From NCBI GenBank assembly GCA_017542725.1, contig JAFXWR010000094.1:1-13442 (forward strand): a stretch of 13,442 nt of DNA, in the 5' to 3' direction. The translations under genes were made by a program, and so were the position numbers. A model generated the notes under the pieces. The model was given only the letters and a program-made list of their open reading frames with translations. It made no database searches and had not been told where the DNA came from. The DNA is from Lachnospiraceae bacterium (GTDB taxonomy: Bacteria > Bacillota_A > Clostridia > Lachnospirales > Lachnospiraceae). This document shows positions 7,305 through 13,442 of this stretch, piece after piece (position 1 is the stretch's first letter; every line of letters starts with the position of its first letter).

Positions 7305-8720
7305 ATGTTTATAATGATTAGAAAAAAAATGAAAAAAACTCTATTATTAGCAATTTTTATTTGCTTTGCATTTTCATTGCCAAGTTTTTCCATGTGGGGA
7401 AAAACCGAAAAAGGTGGAATATATTGGTATGAAGCAGATGGGACAATAGCAATTGATGGTTGGAAATTGATTGATGATGATAATGATGGTATAGGATACT
7501 ATTACTACTTTAATAAAAATGGATTTATACTGATAGATGATATAACACCAGACTATAAAATAGTAGATGCAAGTGGCAGAAGAATCGGATATGATGGTAA
7601 TCCAGAGTCAAAAGCGATTGAGAAAATTGTATTTGAAGAAGTGGATTATGACAATTCAGTTTATAGTGCTGAAATATTAGAACAGATAAGAGCAGAACAA
7701 GGAATAGTTAGTGAAAATAAAGGTGCAATATCATCTGGACAATATTTATATGCTAAAGACCCAACAGTTTTTGATGGACCAAGTCCATCGGATAATCTTG
7801 TCATAGAGACGAATCCTGATGGAACGGCAAGGTATATTCTTGGACCTAATGTTGTTTTACGTAAGAAAAAAAATGAAAACCTTTATGATCCAATGATGGA
7901 TAGAAATGCACCTGAGTATATAAAAGGTGGAGATAAATACAGCAAGAAGGTTAATGGAACAATTTTTAATAAGTCTAAATGGAAAGATGTAATGGCAATG
8001 AAGGGGACAGGAGCCACCATTGTGTTTGAAAATCCTAAACACAACTTTAATAAGATTAAAGGTAGAATTGCCACTCACTATTTTTCATATAGTGATAGAA
8101 CTACAGTGTGTACATTTTATATTTATAATGAAGATGATGGTGAAGAATTGTATTCTACTTCTGATTTCAATTACAATTCTGGAGTATCTTTTGAGTGTGT
8201 ATTCCCTAAGAAAGCATCAGCTATAAGGTTTGAACTTGAAGTTAATGGTCAATATCCGTCAAGAGTTTGTTATCTGAGAAACTGTGAATTTGGATTTGAT
8301 AAGGAAGCCTATGAAGAAGAACTTTATGATGATGATACGGAAGCTGAATATAGACTTAGATATGGTACTGATTCAGAAGCTGAGTATTATGAAGAAGAGA
8401 CTGAGGATCCACGACTTGAAATGATGGGAGAGGCTGCTTTGGAGGGTGAAGATCCTGGTGCACGTTATAGAAGGTTGAATAATATTCAAGATGAATATTA
8501 TTGGGCAACATTTAGTTATGATGAAGAAGACGATAGTATTACTGATGCTATGAAGGCATCAATTTCGGAAGCAAAGAAAAAGCTTGAAGAAGAAGAGGAG
8601 AGGCAAAACAAAATTTCTGGTCCTGCATTTGATGAGAGGCTTAAAAAACAGACAGAGAGAATAGGACCAGATGGTTCATCAAGAATGATAGAAGCATCAG
8701 AAGTATCTGAAGGAGAATAA
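7305..8720 (+). CDS. Secreted protein with wall-binding repeats, NPCBM-like domain and acidic tail
   Basis: This is an exported protein of 471 residues with no recognised enzyme domain. Residues 1-29 form a signal peptide: lysine-rich start, hydrophobic core LLLAIFICFAF, likely cut after SFS. Residues 38-78 resemble choline/glucan-binding-type wall repeats (YWYEADGTIAIDGWKLI, then YYYYFNKNGF), with a Ca-site-like DDDNDG at 57-62 between them. Residues 212-330 look like a beta-sandwich related to NPCBM carbohydrate-binding modules; this call is by pattern only. From about 332 to the end there is a strongly acidic, Tyr/Glu-rich, low-complexity tail. The start at 7305 is supported by AAGGA at 7293-7297, seven bases upstream; ATG 7314 and 7329 lack such a site. 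It lies two bases after the cysteine desulfurase stop. A role at the cell wall is inferred; the function is unknown. Confidence 0.75.
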   Translation: MFIMIRKKMKKTLLLAIFICFAFSLPSFSMWGKTEKGGIYWYEADGTIAIDGWKLIDDDNDGIGYYYYFNKNGFILIDDITPDYKIVDASGRRIGYDGNPESKAIEKIVFEEVDYDNSVYSAEILEQIRAEQGIVSENKGAISSGQYLYAKDPTVFDGPSPSDNLVIETNPDGTARYILGPNVVLRKKKNENLYDPMMDRNAPEYIKGGDKYSKKVNGTIFNKSKWKDVMAMKGTGATIVFENPKHNFNKIKGRIATHYFSYSDRTTVCTFYIYNEDDGEELYSTSDFNYNSGVSFECVFPKKASAIRFELEVNGQYPSRVCYLRNCEFGFDKEAYEEELYDDDTEAEYRLRYGTDSEAEYYEEETEDPRLEMMGEAALEGEDPGARYRRLNNIQDEYYWATFSYDEEDDSITDAMKASISEAKKKLEEEEERQNKISGPAFDERLKKQTERIGPDGSSRMIEASEVSEGE

Positions 8721-8723
8721 TAG

Positions 8724-10670
8724 ATGCGAGACCTTAGCTATTTGAAATTACTTTCACATCAATTTCCTAATCAAGAAAAAACTTGTGTTGAGATTGCAAA
8801 TCTGAACTCTATACTGACACTTCCAAAGGGAACTGAGTTTTTTCTATCAGATTTGCATGGTGAACATGAGAGTTTTATTCATTTATTGAGATCGGCTTCT
8901 GGAGTTATAAGATCAAAAATTAAGTTTATATTTAAAGATGAAATGACTGATGATGAAATACTAGAATTTGCTAATATTATTTATTACCCTGAGGAAAAAT
9001 TAGATTCTATAGATTTTAGCGATAAGACCACTTATGAACTACAAAAGACTATAATAATAAGGATTATTAAAGTTGTAAAGGATATAGCAAGTAAGTATTC
9101 AAAATCCAAGGTTCGTAAATCAATTAAGCAAGAATATATATATCTACTTGATGAGCTTTTGCTCAAGGATACTGATAGAGATAATGTAAAAAAAGAATTT
9201 TACTATGATGAGATAATTAATACTATTATAGAAATTGAACTTTCCAAACAATTTATAATAGAAATGTGTCATCTTATCCAAAAACTTGCAGTTGATACAT
9301 TGCATATTGTTGGTGATATATTTGATAGAGGTCCAAGACATGACTTAATACTTGACGAATTAATCAATTTCCACAATGTAGATATTGAATGGGGTAATCA
9401 TGACATAGAATGGATGGGCGCATCTCTCGGAAATGAAACTCTTATATTAAATGCACTTCGGATAGCGGTTAGATATAATTGTTATGATATGCTTGAAGAT
9501 GGCTATGGCATAAGCCTTAGAGCGTTAAATGATTTTGCAGCAAGAATATATATGAATGATCCGTGCGAGTTATTTATGCCTAAAATACTTGATGAGAATA
9601 AATACGATGTAGTTAGACCGAGTTTGTCAGCAAAAATTCAAAAAGCACTTGCAATTATGCAGTTTAAAGTTGAAGGTCAGTTGATAAAAAGGCATCCAGA
9701 GTATGGTATGAGTGATAGAGTTATGCTTGAAAGAATAGACTTTAGTGACTTTACAGTAGATGTAAATGGAAAAAAATACAAATTGTTGGATAATAATTTC
9801 CCTACAATAGATGTTAAAAACCCATTAAAGTTAAATGATGAGGAAGAGGCACTTCTGAAATCATTAAAAGCTAGTTTTCTTCATTCGACAAAGCTTAAAG
9901 AACATATCAAATTTCTTTATGATAAGGGTAGCTTATATAAGATACATAATGGTAATTTACTATATCATGGCATTGTACCTTTTGATAAAGATGGAAAATA
10001 TGCAGTGTTCAGTGGGTTTGACAATAAGCAATCGTTATCGGGCAAAGCTTTACTTGATTATTTTGATGATATTATAAGGAAAGCAAATAATGATTTCAAA
10101 ATGCATAAGTATGACTCTGATAATATTGATGCGATGTATTATATGTGGTGTGGCAGGTTTTCTCCACTTTTCGGAAAAGACACTATCAAAACTTTTGAGC
10201 TTTATTTTGTAGATGATAAAGAAGTGCAAGTTGAAAATAAGAATGAGTATTATAAGCTCTATCAGGATGAAAGTGTAGTTATAGATATACTTAAAAACTT
10301 CGGGCTAAGTGAAACAGGGCATATTATAAATGGTCATGTGCCGGTTAAAGTGCTTAAAGGAGAAAGCCCTGTAAAAGCAAATGGAAGACTTTTTTTAATT
10401 GATGGTGGCATGTCAAAAAGTTACCAGAAAAGTACTGGGATAGCAGGTTATACATTGATTAGTGACTCTGTCCACCTTACTATAGCATCTCATAAGCCAT
10501 TTGAAAAAGGTAAGTTTAATACACCTGACATTCAAGAGATTGAAAATATTGCTAAAAATGGCAGAATCCGTATAAGAGATATAGATAGGGGGAAGAAAAT
10601 TAAAGCCCAAATTGAGGACTTAAAAGAGTTGTTATATGCTTATAGAAATGGTCTAATTAAAGAAGAATAA
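8724..10670 (+). CDS. fbp: Fructose-1,6-bisphosphatase, class III
   Basis: This enzyme hydrolyses fructose 1,6-bisphosphate to fructose 6-phosphate, the committed gluconeogenic step. The 648 residues compare with about 670 for the Bacillus subtilis class III enzyme. It is a metallophosphoesterase: SDLHGE gives Asp43 and His45, VGDIFDRGPRHD gives Asp198, and GNHDIEWMG gives Asn225 and His226. The C-terminal part has INGHVPVK and FLIDGGMSKSYQ, also typical of the family. AAGGAG at 8710-8715 precedes the ATG by eight bases and overlaps the end of the upstream gene. It is the last gene before a strong terminator. Within a sugar-nucleotide operon it would provide fructose 6-phosphate for amino sugars and, through glucose phosphate, for rhamnose; that link is inference. 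Confidence 0.95.
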   Translation: MRDLSYLKLLSHQFPNQEKTCVEIANLNSILTLPKGTEFFLSDLHGEHESFIHLLRSASGVIRSKIKFIFKDEMTDDEILEFANIIYYPEEKLDSIDFSDKTTYELQKTIIIRIIKVVKDIASKYSKSKVRKSIKQEYIYLLDELLLKDTDRDNVKKEFYYDEIINTIIEIELSKQFIIEMCHLIQKLAVDTLHIVGDIFDRGPRHDLILDELINFHNVDIEWGNHDIEWMGASLGNETLILNALRIAVRYNCYDMLEDGYGISLRALNDFAARIYMNDPCELFMPKILDENKYDVVRPSLSAKIQKALAIMQFKVEGQLIKRHPEYGMSDRVMLERIDFSDFTVDVNGKKYKLLDNNFPTIDVKNPLKLNDEEEALLKSLKASFLHSTKLKEHIKFLYDKGSLYKIHNGNLLYHGIVPFDKDGKYAVFSGFDNKQSLSGKALLDYFDDIIRKANNDFKMHKYDSDNIDAMYYMWCGRFSPLFGKDTIKTFELYFVDDKEVQVENKNEYYKLYQDESVVIDILKNFGLSETGHIINGHVPVKVLKGESPVKANGRLFLIDGGMSKSYQKSTGIAGYTLISDSVHLTIASHKPFEKGKFNTPDIQEIENIAKNGRIRIRDIDRGKKIKAQIEDLKELLYAYRNGLIKEE

Positions 10671-10695
10671 TGAGCCTTAAGAGGCTCATTTTTAT
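10671..10695 (+). terminator. Rho-independent terminator after fbp
   Basis: A perfect 7-bp stem, TGAGCCT (10671-10677) with AGGCTCA (10682-10688), closes the four-base loop TAAG and is followed by a T-rich run (TTTTTATT). It starts on the base after the fbp stop codon, whose last AA can also pair with the first TT. It marks the end of the long upstream transcription unit. Confidence 0.92.
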
Positions 10696-10724
10696 TAGAC
10701 AAATTTTGAATTTAATCATATAAT
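10696..10724 (+). promoter_or_regulatory. Sigma-A-type promoter of the SLH gene pair
   Basis: TAGACA (10696-10701, five of six matches to TTGACA) and a perfect TATAAT (10719-10724) are separated by 17 bases. They lie directly after the terminator and before the first SLH gene. The expected transcription start is near 10731, which would put the AAAGGA ribosome binding site (10733-10738) almost at the 5' end of the message, leaving a leader of only about 18 bases. No operator or riboswitch is visible in the gap. Confidence 0.75.
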
Positions 10725-10748
10725 ATACACAAAAAGGACATACTTTTT

Positions 10749-11930
10749 TTGTATTATTTTTGCATGATTTCTATTAAGTTGTACAAAAAATCTAATATTG
10801 TATGTATGATACTAATATTGGTTTTTTGCTGTTGCTTTGGCAACTATGGAAGGGCACTGAAAACTGAAAATGATAAAATTGATACATTAGTGTTATTAAA
10901 AATAATTGAGGATGGTGGCAATCTTGATACTAATGTAACAAGGGCAGAATTTTCTAAGATTATTATTAGAGCATCTGAAGATAGAAATAAGGTAGCGGAT
11001 AATTTGTCGGAAGCAGTATGTAATGATGTAAGTATTGATACGCCATATGCAGCATATATCAATAAATCTTTAGAAAAAGGATATATGTTTACATATCTTG
11101 GTGGACTATTTAAACCATACGATTATGTTTGTTATAGCGATTTGACAAGAGCTAGCCTAGCGCTTCTATCTTATACAAATGATGACTTTAGAGGAAATCA
11201 AGTAGTTGGAAGAAACTTAAAATTTGAAAGTCTCGGACTAAACGAAAATATAGATAAAAAAGATTCAGAATTATTAACAAAAAGAGACATTATTAATGGA
11301 ATATATAATACATTGAAAGAATACCCGAAAGAAAACGATAGTATCTATGGTACATTGATATTTGATAAACTAATTATTGATAGCGATAAGGAATTAAATG
11401 CTTCAGAATATAAAAATAGCAATGTAGAAGGTCCATTTGTAGTTAAAAGTATAGATGATATAAAAGCTCCATTTGAAATTACTAATTTAAATGTATATAT
11501 AAATGCTTTAAGAGCAAAACCTGAAGATTTAAAAGATGATATAGTAAATTATGGATACGCAATTTATTATATAGATTTAGATAATAAGTCGGTATGTGCA
11601 TACACTGAAAGACAGGATGTAAGTGCGCCTATAGAGGTTAGAAAAGGATATATATATAAAATTTACTATGCAGCATCAAATATGCTAGTGCCTTATAGAG
11701 TTGATATAGATAAATATAAGTACATGCTTGATAGCGAAGAAGTGAGATTTGCTTTTTCTGCAAATGGATATTTTAAAGAAGATGATTATATAATTTATTT
11801 GTGCAATAAAATGAATGATGTCACAAATGCCTATCTTGATGAGGATGGCAATAGAGTTAATAGCAATGAAGAGTCAGAACCATATAATGGTTCAATAATT
11901 ATGGCATTTAGTTTAAGTGAAATAAAGTAA
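10749..11930 (+). CDS. SLH-domain exported protein, first of a tandem pair
   Basis: The protein has 393 residues. The N-terminus has lysines, then a hydrophobic core (IVCMILILVFCCCFG, 17-31), consistent with a signal peptide; no good lipobox is seen. The next 150 or so residues are S-layer-homology type: VTRAEF with the TRAE motif at 64-67, then GGLFKPYDY and DLTRASLALLSY in a second repeat, and LTKRDIINGIYNTL as a likely third. SLH modules anchor proteins to secondary wall polymers. The remaining 200 residues form a domain I do not recognise, shared with the next gene. TTG at 10749 is preferred because AAAGGA at 10733-10738 lies ten bases upstream; ATG 10764 is about 25 bases away from it but would also keep the signal peptide. 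It is the first gene of a new transcription unit. Confidence 0.8.
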   Translation: MYYFCMISIKLYKKSNIVCMILILVFCCCFGNYGRALKTENDKIDTLVLLKIIEDGGNLDTNVTRAEFSKIIIRASEDRNKVADNLSEAVCNDVSIDTPYAAYINKSLEKGYMFTYLGGLFKPYDYVCYSDLTRASLALLSYTNDDFRGNQVVGRNLKFESLGLNENIDKKDSELLTKRDIINGIYNTLKEYPKENDSIYGTLIFDKLIIDSDKELNASEYKNSNVEGPFVVKSIDDIKAPFEITNLNVYINALRAKPEDLKDDIVNYGYAIYYIDLDNKSVCAYTERQDVSAPIEVRKGYIYKIYYAASNMLVPYRVDIDKYKYMLDSEEVRFAFSANGYFKEDDYIIYLCNKMNDVTNAYLDEDGNRVNSNEESEPYNGSIIMAFSLSEIK

Positions 11931-13060
11931 TTTACTATAAGAAGAGGTATACAGATGATTAAAAAAATGAAAAAAATAATGTCGCTATTTCTAATTGTTT
12001 GTTGCGTGTTTGCAATGAACTCATATAGTTTTGCTGCTACAACTGCAGGACAGGAGATGAGAACGCAAGTTCTTTATCTTGCAGATATTATTACTAATGA
12101 TAACTTCATGAATAATTTTGTTACAAGAGCTGAGTTTGCTCGAATGATAGTTAAGGCATCTAAGTATAAGGATAGTATATCGTACTCTGATGCAATCACT
12201 GCTTTTTCTGACGTAGATAGTAATAGCGAATATGCTTCGTATATAAAGTTGGCTACAAAAGAAGGATATATGGCATCATTCCTTGGGGGCCTTTTTAAAC
12301 CAAATGATTTTATTACATATAAAGATTTAACGAGATCTTGCCTTGCGCTTTTAGGTTATGAAAATTCTGATTTTACTGGCAACCAGATAGCTGGAAGGTA
12401 TGAACTATTTTGTTCGCTTAAGATGAATGATAATATTGATAAAAACATTAATGATTTTTTGACAAAGAAGGACTGCGTAAATGGTATATACAATATGCTT
12501 AAAACAAAAGGCAAGGGCGCAAATGCTGCATACGGAACTACAGTTTTTAAAGATATGTCTGTAAATTCTGATGGTGATTTAAATGCGACTGGTCTCACAA
12601 AGACGAAATTAGAAGGACCATTTATACTTAAGCGTGGAGAGGCATTTAACCTTGCAATTCCATTTGATATAGTTACTGCAAATATATTTATAAATGGTGT
12701 ATCACAAACTCTTGAACAGACTATGAGAGAACTAAATAACATGGGATATCTTGTATATTATTATAATAAGACAACTAAGACAATATATGTTTATAAAGAA
12801 GGGACTACATTGGAATCATCGACTATGGTTAAAAAAGGTTATGTAAATCATATTTACTATAGTGCAAGTGATACTATAACTCCTACTCGCGTACAGATAG
12901 ATCTCGCTTATTATACTTTATCTGGATCTGATGTAAAATTTGCTTTTTCCTATGCAGGAACGATACATGTAGGAGACCAGATTATATTCATTTACACTAA
13001 GAGCAGTACTGGCAATGATGAAGATGATTCAGGCGATGGTGAAGTTCAAACTATAGGTAC
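11130..13060 (+). repeat. Diverged tandem gene duplication (SLH pair)
   Basis: The two adjacent SLH genes align along nearly their whole length at protein level: both have the same order of VTRAEF, GGLFKP, DLTR-LALL-Y, GNQ-GR, NIDK, NGIYN, EGPF and KGY-IYY-AS blocks. Signal peptides, linkers and the last 30-40 residues differ. DNA identity is clearly lower than protein similarity, which points to an old duplication rather than a recent one. Confidence 0.7.
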
Positions 13061-13097
13061 AATTACCAACGCATACATATATAATTTAAACTATTAG
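11955..13097 (+). CDS. SLH-domain exported protein, second of a tandem pair
   Basis: The protein has 380 residues and a classic signal peptide, MIKKMKK plus a hydrophobic core, with probable cleavage after SFA at residue 27. SLH repeats follow: VTRAEFARMIVKAS with TRAE at 57-60, FSDVDSNSEYASYI, GGLFKPNDFITYKDLTRS, and LTKKDCVNGIYNML. The C-terminal half, from about residue 190, matches the previous protein block for block (EGPF, PFDI, KGY with IYYSAS, VKFAFS) and is of unknown function. It ends with an acidic linker (GNDEDDSGDGE) and a short tail. The likely location is the outer wall or S-layer. AAGAGG at 11942-11947 is seven bases before the ATG, in a 24-base gap with no terminator, so the two genes are probably co-transcribed and arose by duplication. 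Confidence 0.85.
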   Translation: MIKKMKKIMSLFLIVCCVFAMNSYSFAATTAGQEMRTQVLYLADIITNDNFMNNFVTRAEFARMIVKASKYKDSISYSDAITAFSDVDSNSEYASYIKLATKEGYMASFLGGLFKPNDFITYKDLTRSCLALLGYENSDFTGNQIAGRYELFCSLKMNDNIDKNINDFLTKKDCVNGIYNMLKTKGKGANAAYGTTVFKDMSVNSDGDLNATGLTKTKLEGPFILKRGEAFNLAIPFDIVTANIFINGVSQTLEQTMRELNNMGYLVYYYNKTTKTIYVYKEGTTLESSTMVKKGYVNHIYYSASDTITPTRVQIDLAYYTLSGSDVKFAFSYAGTIHVGDQIIFIYTKSSTGNDEDDSGDGEVQTIGTITNAYIYNLNY

Positions 13098-13112
13098 GAT
13101 TATGGAGACAGT

Positions 13113-13442
13113 ATGAAATTTAGTCTGACAAATTTGAAAGATTTCTTTAACAAAAAGAAGAAAAAGGAAATCGAAGAAGTAGCAAGTGTTAATGCAGGTG
13201 AAGGAGCTGTGAGCTCTGACACTTTTGTGAAGACAAGTCTAAGTAGTGAAGATATAGAGGCTACGCAGGCTGCACACGATGAGATTAGAAATCAAAAACT
13301 TAAGAAACAAAGAATGATTAAAAAGATAATCATTGTTATTTTGATTATAGTTGCAGTAATAATAATAATAAGAGTTACAATGAATATGAGAAAGAAACAG
13401 GCTGAGAAAGCTGAAGTGATGAAAAATGTTTCTCAAGTGAGA
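13113..13442 (+). CDS. Membrane-anchored protein, N-terminal part (runs off the window)
   Basis: The frame from ATG 13113 is open to the window edge, 110 codons. GGAG at 13104-13107 lies five bases upstream, and the gene begins 15 bases after the second SLH gene, so it is probably in the same operon. Residues 1-71 are hydrophilic, with a lysine cluster (KKKKK at 14-18) and a basic KKQRMIKK before the membrane. Residues 72-86 are one strongly hydrophobic Ile/Val-rich segment, followed by a basic then mixed-charge stretch. This layout, a cytosolic tail, one anchor and a long extracellular part to come, fits an HlyD/MacA-type adaptor protein as well as other anchored wall proteins. No diagnostic domain is inside the window, so the family is a guess. 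Confidence 0.65.
   Translation, partial: MKFSLTNLKDFFNKKKKKEIEEVASVNAGEGAVSSDTFVKTSLSSEDIEATQAAHDEIRNQKLKKQRMIKKIIIVILIIVAVIIIIRVTMNMRKKQAEKAEVMKNVSQVR

Noticed and set aside
10695..10748. Riboswitch or operator in the gap between terminator and first SLH gene
   Set aside because: The gap is 54 bases and already filled by the promoter and ribosome binding site; no inverted repeat or known aptamer core is visible.
12356..12742. 128-codon minus-strand open frame in the second SLH gene
   Set aside because: It is antisense to a conserved paralogous coding region and its sequence matches no pattern I know; treated as a shadow.
13239..13436. Minus-strand Tyr/Asn-rich open frame at the right edge
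   Set aside because: It is opposite the start of the membrane-anchored protein, whose start, ribosome binding site and hydrophobic segment are better supported.
1..13442. Reassignment of TGA to tryptophan
   Set aside because: Only one in-frame TGA exists in about 4,000 codons and every other Trp is TGG; a recoded AT-rich genome would show many.

Overview
The window looks like the chromosome of a low-GC anaerobic Gram-positive bacterium, most likely in the class Clostridia and possibly Lachnospiraceae. Reasons: very AT-rich coding DNA, strong AAGGAG-type ribosome binding sites, a class III fructose-1,6-bisphosphatase, an LtaS-type sulfatase, choline-binding-type wall repeats and SLH-domain proteins. 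All genes are on the + strand and packed tightly. I saw no RNA genes, CRISPR arrays or insertion sequences. The longest stretch without a gene is 78 bases.

Positions 1-10695 read as one long transcription unit, entered part-way. It starts with the C-terminus of an oxaloacetate decarboxylase/pyruvate carboxylase carboxyltransferase subunit. Then come rmlA, rmlB and rmlD of dTDP-L-rhamnose synthesis (no rmlC in this window), glmM (phosphoglucosamine mutase), a membrane LtaS-family phosphoglycerol transferase, a cysteine desulfurase gene broken by one in-frame TGA, a secreted protein with wall-binding repeats, and fructose-1,6-bisphosphatase. Gaps run from -1 to 20 bases, and the unit ends in a clear rho-independent terminator at 10671-10695. 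The shared theme is surface glycan precursors. Gluconeogenic enzymes flank enzymes that make dTDP-rhamnose and amino-sugar phosphate, together with a transferase that could add glycerol phosphate to a rhamnose-containing wall polymer.

A second unit starts at a good sigma-A-type promoter (10696-10724). It holds two tandem, paralogous SLH-domain exported proteins that share an unrecognised C-terminal domain, and then the start of a membrane-anchored protein that runs off the window.

The most notable point is the cysteine desulfurase. The reading frame is intact over 384 codons, with every key residue present, except for a TGA at codon 220 between the PLP lysine and the catalytic cysteine. No other gene in the window uses TGA, either as a stop or inside its frame. 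A recent nonsense mutation or a sequence error is the simplest explanation. Readthrough or recoding is possible but unsupported by a convincing signal.
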